Of a stretch of 64,000 nucleotides of DNA, positions 42,801 to 49,045 are shown piece by piece. Below the pieces are notes generated by a model. The model was not told where the DNA came from and did no database searches. It was given only the letters and a program-made list of their open reading frames with translations. Positions within the stretch are counted from its first letter, which is position 1; the number at the start of each line of letters is the position of its first letter. Source of the stretch: Opisthorchis felineus (Eukaryota; Platyhelminthes; Trematoda; Opisthorchiida; Opisthorchiidae); NCBI GenBank assembly GCA_004794785.1, contig SJOL01008723.1, positions 776,818 through 840,817 of the forward strand. The letters are read 5' to 3'. Both the position numbers and the translations under genes were made by a program.

Positions 42801-45800
42801 TCGGCAAAGAGTATGGAGCCTGAAGTGGTAGCCTTTTTGCAGCTACTGTTTTGGCACATTTGTTCAAAAAATTTCACTGATGCATTTTTTAAATAGTCTT
42901 AGTACTACACTTGGCCGTTCTCTGGATGATCGCTTGAGCTCGATGTAGTTCAGTGGTTGAGGATCGAACGTCAGTGGTTCGAACCTGATCGGGGTATCTC
43001 AGCCAATCCTGTCCAGGCTTCAGTAACCTGGTAGTATCTCAACCTTCATGTGGTATGGTAGCTAGACACCGAAAGGATGTTACAGCTGAACGATTATTCG
43101 AATAGCATTATTGACCGCTTGTTAAGAAATGAACATAATCTAGTCTGCTGAACCACTGGGATTGGATTTACGTCGGGACACTCCCCTCTCTTGTGCTAAC
43201 TGAAATAGTTCGTTGCTATCTAAAACCCTCTTCTCCAAGTGGGGAAATCCAATCCAACCTTGTAGCTCCGGTTTCTTCATTTTTACAATGAATATGGTGC
43301 ATTTCTTGCGGTGGACAGTGTGAACGGATCCGTCTTTCGTATCGCATGGACAGTCCTCACACCCTGATGCACCTAAACGTGGGCCCCAGAATAAACGACT
43401 GGTATTACTTACGTATACATCTAAGGCCGTAAAATTGGTCGGATATAAGAGTTAAGTACCTACTATATCAGAGTGGGTGGAGAGCACTTGAATAAACGTT
43501 CTCATGCTTGAGCAAGTGACACTTATCAATTTTTCAACAAATAGCATGTTAAATGCCCGTGCTGTATCAGGCAGTGACCTGACTTCTAGTATATAGTGAC
43601 TTCAAGCGTGCGCATGGATAACTTAAACCTGTTGGTACTTGCTAAATTTGCACCATCTACGGATGCATCACTAGATATGTATTACTGAGGATAAAGCCCA
43701 GGGAAAATAGAACTCAGTGCTTGCTCTTGGATACATAGTGACGGACGCAAAAGGGGTATTCGAAATGTAATGGGTTAACTTGTTTTGTTCTCTTGGGTTT
43801 CAATTAGTTGAGAAAACCGGCCAAAAAGTGAAGGCATTTTTTGTTCATGCCCGTTCATACCTGTTGAAATTTGATGATTGTCATCATACCAAATGTAGAA
43901 GACATATCTACAAACGAAACAGAACTAACATTGAAATTCCACGAAATACCACCACCCTCTGTAGCGACAAGTCCAGTCAAAGAAACTGTCGGTAGTGAAT
44001 CCTGGCTAGAAGCAAATCTGGAAAATCGTTGGTCCGTATGGACTGTGTGCAGCAGACCCTGCGGGGGTGGAACGCGATTTCGATGGCGTCCAAGAAGAAC
44101 CAAAAGAATGACAGCGACAAAAGGAAAACAAAGTCAAAACCCTGAGGTGGACAAACAGGAAGAAGCATGTAACACACATTCCTGCCCAGGTATGTCTACT
44201 GTTTCATTCTGCTCCAGATTCGGTATCCGAATCATGAAATTCATCAAGATAATGATTCAGGTAATGAAAGAAAGGACACTGGGCTTCAAACACTCATCAA
44301 TGAAAGAAAACCCAAATTTTTCTATGGGTTAAAGCAACTAACTCCTCTGTACGTGAGTTGGTATCCCATAACAACGAAGAAACCGAGACATTTATTCAAT
44401 CTAATATCTGATTTCCTATACTCCCAGAAATCGTATTTTACGAAATAATGAAATTTACCACATTTATCGAAGCTGAGTGATGATAGGCGAATCCGCTCAT
44501 AAACCAACTTGTATCTAATGATCAACCGATTCAACAAGGTGCTCCCAGAAGCTCAGAACTATCTACTGTAAGTTTGCACGTAAACCAAAAACACATTTTC
44601 AACTACAAAGATGCATTTTCCCTAATATCTTCTATACACATTTAATTCCAGTGTGTGAGCTTGCTTTACCAGAAGAGTTGGTGCTCACTGTCCGGGGAAA
44701 TACGAGAAAAATGTTGTGCACAGCAACACAAGATTACAGTATGAAAGACCTGTTTACCTGAGTACAGGGAGCAAGGTTCACAATATACCCAATGTAACAG
44801 CACCTTCTCTTCTTGTTGGCAATTATTCTTCCATTTCTTGGGAATAGTAAACAATTTAAGATAAGATAATCGTTCAGCTGTAGCACCCGTCCGGTGCCTA
44901 GCTGCCATGCCACCTGAAGGAAGCACGAGGGCTGGGATACTGCCAGGTTGCCCAAGCCTAGACAGGGGAAGTCGAGAGGCAGATGTCGGGTTAGAACCAC
45001 GGACCTTCCGGTCAGTAAACTGGCGCTCTAACCACTTGAGCCATTTCGCCCCCCTGTAAACAATTTAGTCGGCCGCATTTTCATTCGTTTCAGCAAAGAC
45101 GGTTAAATCCATAACAACATCAGCGGTCGTAAGCATGAAGAAACAGACACGAGGAAAGGTACAATTCGTTACCCTGATTAGACATTCAGGAAGTTGCATC
45201 ACACTAATAACGATAATTATGGTTTGTGTTCATTAAAGGTCATTGGAGTTGCTGGACCCACTGGAGTGCGTGCACAGAACCACCGTGCTCAGAAAACCGT
45301 GGGGAACAGCGCCGGTACAGGAGTTGTCTAATTCCCAGCTCCTTGACCCTTCCGTTCGGTGAATCACCAGATATAAACCTGTGCAGTGGTGGCGAAGAAC
45401 ATAGTGTGCAATCTCGGCCATGCGAGGTTACGGTAGAGGATGTTCAGTGTCGAAATACCGCTGTCAACGTGATGCTGAAATCCAAACGAACAATGCCGCT
45501 CGACGGAAACACATCTGAATCAACGAGTGGTAAGAGGATGGAGTGAAGAATTTTAATGTATCCAAGCTCACTAGTTATCATTCTTTGGAAGCTAATGACC
45601 ATCCAGTCGCAACAAGCCTCGACTTCCTCACAAAGAGCAAAACGCACTAATGTTCGTTCGGCTGTCCAACTGTCCCCTTCAAGCGAGTTACCGATGTCTG
45701 ACAATTCCTCCTGCCATTACTGTGACAGTTTTTCTCCCTACCCGTTAGGCTCCTACACGTTATCCTCAGCGAATCCACCTCGTGGTCTTATTTCTGAATC

Positions 45801-46948
45801 GTTGACTGTCAACTTCAGTGGTCTGAAAAGACACTATTTATGGACGAAACCTGTCATAGTTCGCCATCTATTTCATAATGACCTACTTATGTAGCTTGTT
45901 CTTTGTTTGACCTACCATGGATTGCCTATTCTGATTCAGCCAATATTATTTTCCTTCAAATCCTATTAAGTGTACACTCGGAAAGGAGAGGTCACACCTT
46001 GGGCCGCGTGGTCAGACTGCTTTCGTCCGTCAGGTTTGGATTACGATGTTCGAGTTAGAGCCCGCGAGGATTGCCTGGATTGTGAAGTTGTACAAGCTAA
46101 ACGTTGTGACAGCGACCAGTTTGTGCCAGTGGCGGAAAGTGAGTCTACTGATTCATGGTGTCACACATCGAGATGTATCAGTCGGTGAGTGAAAATTTAT
46201 TTCCTCATTCATTTCAGTCTTGGCCGCCGACAGCGCGATTCACAGTGCCGGTCAAAAGTCCGCGCAGCCGGCGAAAAACTACACACTTACACATGCCATT
46301 GTGGTTGCAGTTTTTGGAGCTCTCTTGGGAGTGACTGTCGTGTTAGTACCATATCTAATCTATACAATGACAGAACGCAAACAAAGAGAACAAAGAGACA
46401 GAGCGAACCGCTCCCAACTATGGCAAAAACTCGTGAACGATAAGTACCATTCTGATCGGAGTTTACCGTACATCTGGGTTGCTGAGACCGACGAGGATGA
46501 TAAGAGAAACAGAAAGCAATTGAATAAAAAACGGATGCCGAGTCATAGGGAAACGGTCACAAAAACTCGATCGAACTGGAACCCAGTGGAGTCGGGTGGG
46601 ATGTTAGATACACTACAGAACCAAGCAGCGTTATCTAGACGTCCATTTGCACATCCAAGTCTTACTCGCATTCAGGCCTTGCATAACGATCATAGGACGA
46701 GACCTCCAATTGAAATACCTTCTCAAGAAGAGCATAGGAGAGATACAGGCCCCAACAACGGCCCTGACGGAATTTCGCTATTTCCAAATTATGAATCGGC
46801 ATCGCCAAGAGTACAAACAGGAGCGAGTAACGGAACGAAGCCCTATGGAGTGTCATCGAGAAGCCTACAGTCACAAGTACTGAGCAAAAGCCAAATAAAT
46901 GGAAAACCGGACCAGGCGGTAATCTACGCTTCAGCTCCATGTCACTGA
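9739..46948 (+). CDS. Semaphorin-5-like transmembrane protein (multi-exon gene)
   Basis: Class-5 semaphorins are membrane-bound axon and cell guidance cues defined by a Sema domain, a PSI domain and seven thrombospondin type-1 repeats. All of these are visible here in that order on the + strand, followed by one transmembrane helix and a cytoplasmic tail. The Sema signatures include LYIRV...YGTNE (exon at 13621), [17 protein letters not shown] (20732), VSRIGRVC (23319), FIFNEVQSI (23438), GSVVCAYRL and AFKGPF (25766), and DPYCGW in the PSI domain (37958). I built the model from GT/AG borders with matching phase. It gives roughly 1,340 residues, with one Sema segment missing between 25869 and 29968 and the linker near 25.6 kb uncertain. 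Vertebrate SEMA5A is about 1,070 residues, so this protein is longer, mainly in its TSR exons and tail. Confidence is high for family, moderate for exact exon borders. Confidence 0.92.
9851..12210 (+). other. Semaphorin intron 1
   Basis: It runs from donor GTAAGT at 9851 to acceptor CTCCGTAG at 12203-12210. It holds a degenerate tRNA-like segment at 11072-11148. A stretch from 10108 stays open for about 47 codons after a CAG acceptor-like site, but its phase does not fit exon 1. Nothing else in it can be supported. Confidence 0.6.
11072..11148 (+). repeat. Degenerate tRNA-like segment (possible SINE head or tRNA pseudogene)
   Basis: TAGCTCGACCGGTAGAGCAC near 11078-11097 resembles an internal RNA polymerase III A box in its tRNA context. 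CGTTCAAGAC near 11131-11140 resembles a B box. The spacing is tRNA-like, but I cannot fold a clean acceptor stem and no anticodon is clear. The downstream part does not match the five SINE copies described elsewhere in this window, so it may be a different or much older element. Confidence 0.35.
12211..12280 (+). CDS. Semaphorin exon 2: first Sema blade
   Basis: This 70-base exon enters in phase 1 and leaves in phase 2. It encodes a stretch ending [14 protein letters not shown], which joins the next exon to give [14 protein letters not shown], the place where semaphorins usually read LYVGARNxxxRL. The acceptor is preceded by TTTTTGTATCTCCGTAG, and the donor is GTGAGA at 12281. A nearer donor (GTGAGC at 12271) would break the phase. 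The exon is short and divergent, so support comes mainly from the double phase match. Confidence 0.65.
12281..13287 (+). other. Semaphorin intron 2
   Basis: It runs from donor GTGAGA at 12281 to acceptor TTTTTACCCAG at 13277-13287. It contains an AT dinucleotide tract at 13047-13070. An 86-codon frame from 12933 to 13193 crosses that tract and is not protein-like. Confidence 0.6.
13047..13070. repeat. AT dinucleotide microsatellite
   Basis: About twelve uninterrupted AT units lie inside semaphorin intron 2. It is likely length-polymorphic between individuals. Confidence 0.9.
13288..13396 (+). CDS. Semaphorin exon 3: Sema domain
   Basis: This 109-base exon enters in phase 2 and leaves in phase 0. 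It encodes [19 protein letters not shown] followed by a Cys-containing stretch ending SINGSK. Semaphorins show a hydrophobic RL-x-L strand, then a V-x-W motif and a Cys just before the NYIRV motif, and all of these are here. The donor is a perfect GTAAGT at 13397. Confidence 0.8.
13621..13720 (+). CDS. Semaphorin exon 4: NYIRV and CGTNAF-type motifs
   Basis: The exon begins [12 protein letters not shown] and ends [10 protein letters not shown], the equivalent of the conserved (C)QNYIRVL...CGTNAF segment of Sema domains. It is 100 bases, phase 0 to 1, between acceptor TTTTCTTCAG and donor GTGAGT at 13721. The usual CQN before YIR is changed here: the residues before YIRV come from SK-L, and the invariant Cys before GTN sits two positions earlier (SCSYGTN). 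Confidence 0.85.
13721..15961 (+). other. Semaphorin intron 4
   Basis: The intron holds an open frame from 14504 to 14845 (113 codons) that matches no family I know and has no phase-compatible role in the semaphorin. Otherwise nothing stands out. Confidence 0.55.
15962..16026 (+). CDS. Semaphorin exon 5: Sema domain
   Basis: This 65-base exon, phase 1 to 0, encodes a stretch read across the join as [17 protein letters not shown] and ending CTLRQ. Semaphorins usually read CGTNAFxPxC here, so the conserved Cys is kept. The chosen acceptor is the AG at 15960-15961. An earlier AG at 15887-15888 looks as good but enters in phase 0 and would break the frame. The donor is GTAAGA at 16027. Confidence 0.7.
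16027..16574 (+). other. Semaphorin intron 5
   Basis: A 548-base intron from GTAAGA to TTTTATTAAG. I see nothing else in it. Confidence 0.6.
16575..16824 (+). CDS. Semaphorin exon 6: Sema domain
   Basis: This 250-base exon is phase 0 to 1. It includes [20 protein letters not shown] and ends GSNWIMQD. The first fits the LYxAT strand of Sema domains and the second the SKWLxEP strand that precedes FVxAF. Joined to the exon at 20732 it gives [17 protein letters not shown], close to the family pattern. The donor is GTAAGT at 16825. Confidence 0.85.
16825..20731 (+). other. Semaphorin intron 6
   Basis: A 3.9-kb intron. It contains an imperfect GAT-rich tract (17120-17230). It also contains a decoy exon-like segment at 20101-20207, bounded by TTTGCAG and GTAAGC, whose phase (1 to 0) cannot sit between exons 6 and 7. 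An open frame from 20533 runs into the following exon but begins without a usable acceptor. Confidence 0.6.
17120..17230. repeat. Imperfect GAT/ATG-rich trinucleotide tract
   Basis: Units such as GATGACGAC, GATAATGATAATAC and GATGATGATGAC recur, and ATTCTAATGGT is duplicated in tandem near 17176-17197. The repeat makes all + frames look open and Met/Asp-rich, which is compositional and not coding. Confidence 0.7.
20732..20829 (+). CDS. Semaphorin exon 7: YFFFRE-type motif
   Basis: The exon encodes [20 protein letters not shown] followed by a stretch ending ESCQSQ. This is one of the most conserved Sema segments (FVxxFexxxxVYFFFRE...C). It is 98 bases, phase 1 to 0, after TCTGTATTTTCACAG; the donor is GTTAGT at 20830. 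A second acceptor nine bases downstream (AG at 20739-20740) keeps the frame and removes three residues, so both forms may be made. Confidence 0.9.
20830..23318 (+). other. Semaphorin intron 7
   Basis: A 2.5-kb intron. Overlapping frames near 21857-22146 on both strands are Ser/Gly/Pro-rich and locally GC-richer than their surroundings, but match nothing I recognise. No repeat was found by eye. Confidence 0.55.
23319..23351 (+). CDS. Semaphorin exon 8: 33-base micro-exon with SRVARVCK motif
   Basis: The exon encodes only [11 protein letters not shown], the direct equivalent of the family motif VYSRVARVCK. It is phase 0 to 0 between TTTTGTCTTCATAG and GTGAGT at 23352. It restores continuity between CQSQ at 20829 and SDNGG at 23438, the usual C-x-x-x-VYSRVARVCKNDxGG order. 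Gene finders would easily miss it. Confidence 0.9.
23438..23610 (+). CDS. Semaphorin exon 9: Sema domain core
   Basis: The exon opens [20 protein letters not shown] and continues through FIFNEVQSI to TLFAAFTTS. These correspond to KNDxGG...SFLKARLNCS, FYFNxLQS and LxYGVFTT of semaphorins. It is 173 bases, phase 0 to 2, acceptor TATACTTGCAG and donor GTAACT at 23611. The phase-2 end does not meet the phase-1 start of the exon at 25766, so one small exon is missing between them. Confidence 0.9.
25536..25587 (+). CDS. Candidate semaphorin linker exon (phase 0 to 1)
   Basis: CCCACAG before 25536 and GTAAGT at 25588 are good borders. Read in phase 0 it ends FVYNAAE, and its last base joins the next exon to give [12 protein letters not shown], with a fitting G at the join. 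It does not accept the phase-2 end of exon 9 unless another small exon lies between. A competing candidate is described at 25609-25667. Confidence 0.35.
25609..25667 (+). CDS. Candidate semaphorin linker exon (phase 2 to 1)
   Basis: GTTTTTCTTTAG is a strong acceptor and GTAACA at 25668 is a fair donor. The 59-base length is the class needed to link exon 9 (ends phase 2) with the exon at 25766 (needs phase 1). It would insert about 19 hydrophobic residues, including [15 protein letters not shown], where most semaphorins have only a short loop. The phase fits but the residues do not resemble the family. Confidence 0.35.
25766..25869 (+). CDS. Semaphorin exon 10: SAVCAF and GPF motifs
   Basis: The exon encodes [19 protein letters not shown], matching the family pattern SAVCaFxxxDIxxaFxGpF, then runs to ESSGD. 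It is 104 bases, phase 1 to 0, acceptor CCCTCCAG and donor GTAAGT at 25870. Reading on to a weaker donor (GTATTT at 25955) would add about 28 Ser-rich residues and end in phase 1. The shorter form is preferred for its stronger donor. Confidence 0.88.
25870..29967 (+). other. Semaphorin intron with an unresolved Sema exon
   Basis: Semaphorins need a further segment here, with a conserved Cys shortly after the GPF motif, and I could not identify its exon with confidence. An open frame at 27282-27467 and another at 25979-26071 were considered. A 282-bp foldback element lies at 28665-28946. Confidence 0.5.
28665..28946. mobile_element. Foldback element with ~93-bp terminal inverted repeats
   Basis: The left arm (28665-28757) starts AACGAATTATACTCATTTGC and ends CTTAAGCAAC. 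The right arm (28852-28946) is its near-perfect reverse complement, starting GTTGCTTAAG and ending GCAAATGAGTGTATTTCGTT. About 94 bases lie between. The arms contain several short gaps and mismatches, so the copy is not new. No coding capacity and no clear target-site duplication are visible. It could be a nonautonomous DNA transposon of MITE or Foldback type. A related sequence occurs near 62.6-62.86 kb. Confidence 0.8.
29968..30035 (+). CDS. Candidate semaphorin exon 11: late Sema segment
   Basis: Read in phase 0 after CTATGTACAG, this 68-base stretch encodes [20 protein letters not shown] and then FC. It leaves in phase 2, which the exon at 30613 requires. The pattern resembles the dHxLmxxxVxpxxxPxF segment that precedes the rlxVD motif, and the next exon begins WSRLVVDW. 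The donor (GTTTAT at 30036) is weak, so the border is uncertain. Confidence 0.45.
30417..30600 (+). mobile_element. tRNA-derived SINE, copy A
   Basis: The head GATAGCTTAGTGGTGAAGGT and the B box GGTTCGAACC (near 30469) are tRNA-like. The body has the family landmarks CTTGTCTAGGCTTGAGCAA, then CTGGCAG, GCTTCCTTC, and GACGCCGAAAGAGTGT, ending AACGATTATT. It shares this order with copies at 35844, 42937, 44859 and 50032. The copy ends directly against the acceptor of the semaphorin exon at 30613. No clear target-site duplication remains. Confidence 0.85.
30613..30832 (+). CDS. Semaphorin exon 12: last Sema blades
   Basis: The exon encodes [14 protein letters not shown], then [31 protein letters not shown] and [10 protein letters not shown]. 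This fits the family order RxxVD...ylaTdxGxixKvxv...eEiqlf...irxLxl. It is 220 bases, phase 2 to 0; the donor is GTAAGA at 30833. The acceptor TTTTATTTTGTTGCAG lies at the end of SINE copy A, whose T-rich tail supplies the pyrimidine tract. Confidence 0.9.
31961..32008. repeat. Purine-rich (AAGATAGA) simple repeat
   Basis: Irregular copies of AAGATAGA and GATAAAAG run for about 48 bases on the + strand, all purine apart from the Ts. It lies within the large semaphorin intron. Confidence 0.8.
35844..36025 (+). mobile_element. tRNA-derived SINE, copy B
   Basis: It contains GATAGCTCAGTTAAGGCACG (A-box region), TGGTTCGAACTC (B box), CTGTCTAGGCTTGGGCAACC, TGGCAGTATCTCAGACCTCG and GACACCGAAAGAGTGTTG. 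The tail is altered (GAACAACTACTTCCC), so it is older than copies D and E. It sits in the same intron as, and downstream of, copy A. Confidence 0.85.
37958..38654 (+). CDS. Semaphorin exon 13: end of Sema, PSI domain, TSR1 and TSR2
   Basis: The exon starts [20 protein letters not shown], the last Sema strand, then the PSI domain from Cys at 38024 (with DPYCGWN) to Cys at 38162. TSR1 follows with [10 protein letters not shown] near 38210, then TSR2 with [12 protein letters not shown] near 38444 and ending [11 protein letters not shown]. It is 697 bases, phase 0 to 1; donor GTAAAT at 38655. I chose the acceptor AAAAG at 37953-37957 because it matches phase 0 of the previous exon. The AG at 37964-37965 would enter in phase 2. 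TSR1 has a longer, less Cys-rich middle than vertebrate SEMA5. Confidence 0.92.
38655..40315 (+). other. Semaphorin intron 13
   Basis: A 1.66-kb intron between GTAAAT and CTCTGGAAG. It has a T run near 39351-39360 and nothing else I can support. Confidence 0.6.
40316..40552 (+). CDS. Semaphorin exon 14: TSR3
   Basis: The exon encodes [20 protein letters not shown], then a charged insert with [18 protein letters not shown]. WSxWSxC and CSxxCxGGxRxRxRxC are the hallmarks of thrombospondin type-1 repeats, and the two layered Trp residues are sites of C-mannosylation in this family. It is 237 bases, phase 1 to 1; acceptor TCTCTGGAAG, donor GTAAGT at 40553. Confidence 0.93.
40553..42569 (+). other. 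Semaphorin intron 14
   Basis: A 2-kb intron with no repeat or coding segment that I can support. Confidence 0.6.
42570..42764 (+). CDS. Semaphorin exon 15: atypical TSR4
   Basis: The exon encodes [14 protein letters not shown] followed by [19 protein letters not shown] and a GEC...LICQEP end. In vertebrate SEMA5 the fourth repeat is also degenerate (PWTPW...RFTC...), lacking the CSxxCGGG core. The same loss here supports class 5 assignment, repeat for repeat. It is 195 bases, phase 1 to 1; acceptor TAATTTCAG, donor GTAAGT at 42765. Confidence 0.88.
42765..43898 (+). other. Semaphorin intron 15
   Basis: A 1.1-kb intron that contains SINE copy C (42937-43112). Otherwise nothing stands out. 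Confidence 0.6.
42937..43112 (+). mobile_element. tRNA-derived SINE, copy C
   Basis: Landmarks are TGTAGTTCAGTGGTTGAGGA, GTGGTTCGAACCTGAT, CCTGTCCAGGCTTCAGTAAC, TGGTAGTATCTCAACC, TAGACACCGAAAGGATGTTA and CAGCTGAACGATTATT. Likely target-site duplications are GATCGCTTG at 42928-42936 and GACCGCTTG at 43113-43121, with one mismatch. That points to an insertion by target-primed retrotransposition with some later decay. Confidence 0.85.
43899..44189 (+). CDS. Semaphorin exon 16: TSR5
   Basis: After a linker ([20 protein letters not shown]) the exon encodes [20 protein letters not shown], an RWRPRR core and [11 protein letters not shown]. It is a good TSR with the CSRPCGGG turn. It is 291 bases, phase 1 to 1; the acceptor is the AG at 43897-43898, chosen because the frame has stops just upstream (up to 43867). 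The donor is GTATGT at 44190. Confidence 0.88.
44652..44738 (+). CDS. Possible phase 1-1 cassette exon
   Basis: TTAATTCCAG precedes 44652 and GTATGA follows 44738. The 87 bases read [20 protein letters not shown] plus nine residues ending QDY, in the phase of the neighbouring TSR exons, so inclusion or skipping leaves the frame intact. The residues show no TSR pattern. It could be an alternative linker or chance. Confidence 0.3.
44859..45055 (-). mobile_element. tRNA-derived SINE, copy D, with perfect target-site duplication
   Basis: On the minus strand it reads GGCGAAATGGCTCAAGTGGT, then TAGAGCGCC (A box), GTCCGTGGTTCTAACCCGAC (B box), CTGTCTAGGCTTGGGCAACC, GGCATGGCAGCTAGGCACCG and CAGCTGAACGATTATC. 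The copy is flanked by identical 12-bp direct repeats, GTAAACAATTTA at 44847-44858 and 45056-45067. That identifies both ends and shows a fairly recent insertion. It is among the best-preserved copies here. Confidence 0.93.
45239..45529 (+). CDS. Semaphorin exon 17: TSR6
   Basis: The exon encodes [31 protein letters not shown] and [14 protein letters not shown], then a Ser/Thr-rich linker. The WSCWTxWSxC start is specific to the sixth repeat of class-5 semaphorins. It is 291 bases, phase 1 to 1; acceptor TTCATTAAAG, donor GTAAGA at 45530. Confidence 0.92.
45530..45970 (+). other. Semaphorin intron 17
   Basis: A 441-base intron. A Ser-rich frame stays open from 45556 to 45894, and the AG at 45573-45574 would be phase-compatible, but I see no matching donor. 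It is probably an intron throughout. Confidence 0.55.
45971..46184 (+). CDS. Semaphorin exon 18: TSR7
   Basis: The exon encodes [35 protein letters not shown] and [13 protein letters not shown]. It is the last TSR, with PWxxWSxC, a basic strand and Cys pairs, matching the seventh repeat of SEMA5 in position. It is 214 bases, phase 1 to 2; acceptor CTATTAAG, donor GTGAGT at 46185. Confidence 0.88.
46185..46233 (+). other. 49-base intron with two competing acceptors
   Basis: The strong acceptor TTCATTTCAG at 46208-46217 would leave a 33-base intron and shift the frame away from the transmembrane segment. The AG at 46232-46233 (CCGCCGACAG) keeps the frame. I therefore place the border at 46233, though the upstream acceptor may be used to give a soluble or truncated form. 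Confidence 0.6.
46234..46948 (+). CDS. Semaphorin exon 19: transmembrane helix and cytoplasmic tail
   Basis: A short juxtamembrane stretch is followed by [20 protein letters not shown] (about 46292-46351), a single transmembrane helix. A tail of roughly 190 residues begins [13 protein letters not shown] and is rich in Arg, Lys, Ser, Pro and Asn. It ends VIYASAPCH before TGA at 46946-46948. The tail is longer than that of vertebrate SEMA5 and has no domain I recognise. Confidence 0.9.
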
Positions 46949-47759
46949 TGCCAAAATCCCGAACATGACTGTTCTCGTCGTTACAATTCACCGCTAGCAA
47001 AACAGTAGTACAGTATGAACACAGTAGGAAATTGTTTCCAGATTCCGACTCAACGATCTGTTCCAGCAGGAAGGATGCGATGTGTTCTCATATTATAAAA
47101 ATCAACTATTTGGGTTGAAAAATGTTATCTTCACAAAACAACCTTATATTCAGATCCAACAGAAAAATCAGGAATTGAATGTATCCTGTTCCCAGGTACA
47201 TCTGGGTATAAGACACGTATAGGTGGATTATACTGAAAACAAGCCCTTTGAATTCCAAGTTAATCAATTTATGAAATGCTTTATACGAGGGACGCATTGA
47301 AGGCACGCGATTGTTCTCGCCTGGCGGTTTAGTCTTGTTCAACTGCCGGGTAGTTTTATCATAAATCTGACATTCACTTACTATTGTATTTTTTGCCGTA
47401 CGCTTGGTTGAGTACAGACTCAGGACCGTTGTTTCTTGTCTCAGCCGCATTATGTTTACCTCCGACCCCTAAGTTCAAAGGCCAAATCCATCAAACGACT
47501 AATTAGTGATCGATGCAAAGCTCAGACAGTCTGTCAAACTTGAACATGACAAAAAAAGGTCACGATAGGATCAAGCAACAAGACGTCGTGCCTCACAGTT
47601 AGTCTACGACGTCAAGCGTAATCTAGTGCAATTCTTGTGGATTTGTTTGGCACCAACCCCGTTAGGTTTTCTAGATTACGAAAAGTACACAAACAGGCTA
47701 CTCTACTGCCTCCAAATATGGAATATGGCAGACAAATATCTACATACCTCATAGCTTCA

Positions 47760-47765
47760 AATAAA
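47760..47765 (+). terminator. Possible polyadenylation signal of the semaphorin gene
   Basis: AATAAA is the first canonical hexamer I noticed after the stop codon, 812 bases downstream. It would give a long 3' untranslated region. Variant signals nearer the stop cannot be excluded. Confidence 0.35.
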
Positions 47766-49016
47766 CATGGTAATTCAAATTATCAGGTATTATGAATGTG
47801 TTCGTGCAGTGAAGCACTAGCCCCTGTTAGCTGTGGGACATGCGTCTGCGTTGGTATGGCTTCTCCTTGTATTAGCATCCCGATCAGTGATAGTTCATAC
47901 GACATAAAACGTCTCCTGGAACTTACATTGTTGTGAACAACCACCCTCTTTCTACAGAAAATGATAGTGTATGCAGTTGTGTTTAAGATCCAGTGTATTC
48001 TCTTTCAAAGATCAGCGTTGCCGACAGTTTGACAGAGTCACTAGGACAAATCTATTATTCACACAACTTGAACATTTGGCATCACGCTGCTTGGATAATC
48101 TAGGAAGTTGACCGAGTGTCTGAGACACGTTTCCCTCGTGAAAAATGTTTCATGGATCGGGTTTTGCTGCTTTAGAAAAACGACTGCTTTTCTTGGTTGA
48201 AGCGAATCCTGGAGTTATGAGTATTTGGAAGCCACAATCTACGGCACGTCAATTCAGTTAGATTACTTTCTGAAATTCAGTCCGGCTTATCCAAGCAGCA
48301 GGAATAGAGGGGCAATTCGAACGCCTAGCCACCAAAGCGACACATGTGTAGAAACCCAACTTCATTCGTGAGTGAGATTACGCATTTGAATAAGCGCTAA
48401 GAAGCAATATCCCGCAGTTTGTCGAGCGTGCACCACGATCACCCAGTTCATGCATCGTAGTCACGCAAAAGATCGATCCAAGTGACATGGTTCGAATCTT
48501 TTACTGGTAGCGTGGATCCCAAAGTATCCGTTCCGCATTCTCAAACCTCGAAATACCCACTACTTTCCAAATGAACAATGCAGTAAAAAACAGACTGTCC
48601 GCAGGGATAATCCGACTAATCCAAATGATTATAACCAGAAGTGGCAACCTAGGGGGCCAGATGTGGCAGTAACCACCACATGAACGGTAACCATTCGAAT
48701 AAACAGGTTTGCTAACATAACTTTAATTTTATTCATACACGACAAAATCAGTGGCAGACAAACAGTTTGATATTCCTTTTAAACGTTCTGAGTAAAGGTT
48801 CAAAGATTCTTTAAACCGGTTTGCAATTTAACGTTTTCCTATGCTGTGAGGTGGCATCCTAACCTAGTAGACTGACATCATAGGATGATAAATCGTACGT
48901 ACCACTCCCGGTAGGCGTTAATTTACTCACATAACAGAGACTCTGGTTTCGTGGGCGATGATGGTGTTTTCGTCAATGAATGGCAACCACTCGATGCATC
49001 GGTTCGACCAGTTCAT

Positions 49017-49045
49017 GAATAATAATAACAATAATAATAGTAATG
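49017..49045. repeat. AAT trinucleotide microsatellite
   Basis: About nine AAT units occur with single-base interruptions. It encodes poly-Asn in one frame, which is compositional. Confidence 0.85.

Larger units (their letters stand above)
44190..45238 (+). other. Semaphorin intron 16 with a possible cassette exon and a SINE
   Basis: Joining 44189 directly to 45239 gives [12 protein letters not shown], the best fit to the family. The intron also holds a symmetric exon-like segment (44652-44738) and SINE copy D on the minus strand (44859-45055). Confidence 0.65.

Noticed and set aside
45094..45158. Possible exon between TSR5 and TSR6 after TTCGTTTCAG
   Set aside because: It is phase 1 to 0, which would break the frame of TSR6. 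Direct joining of 44189 to 45239 gives the expected sequence.
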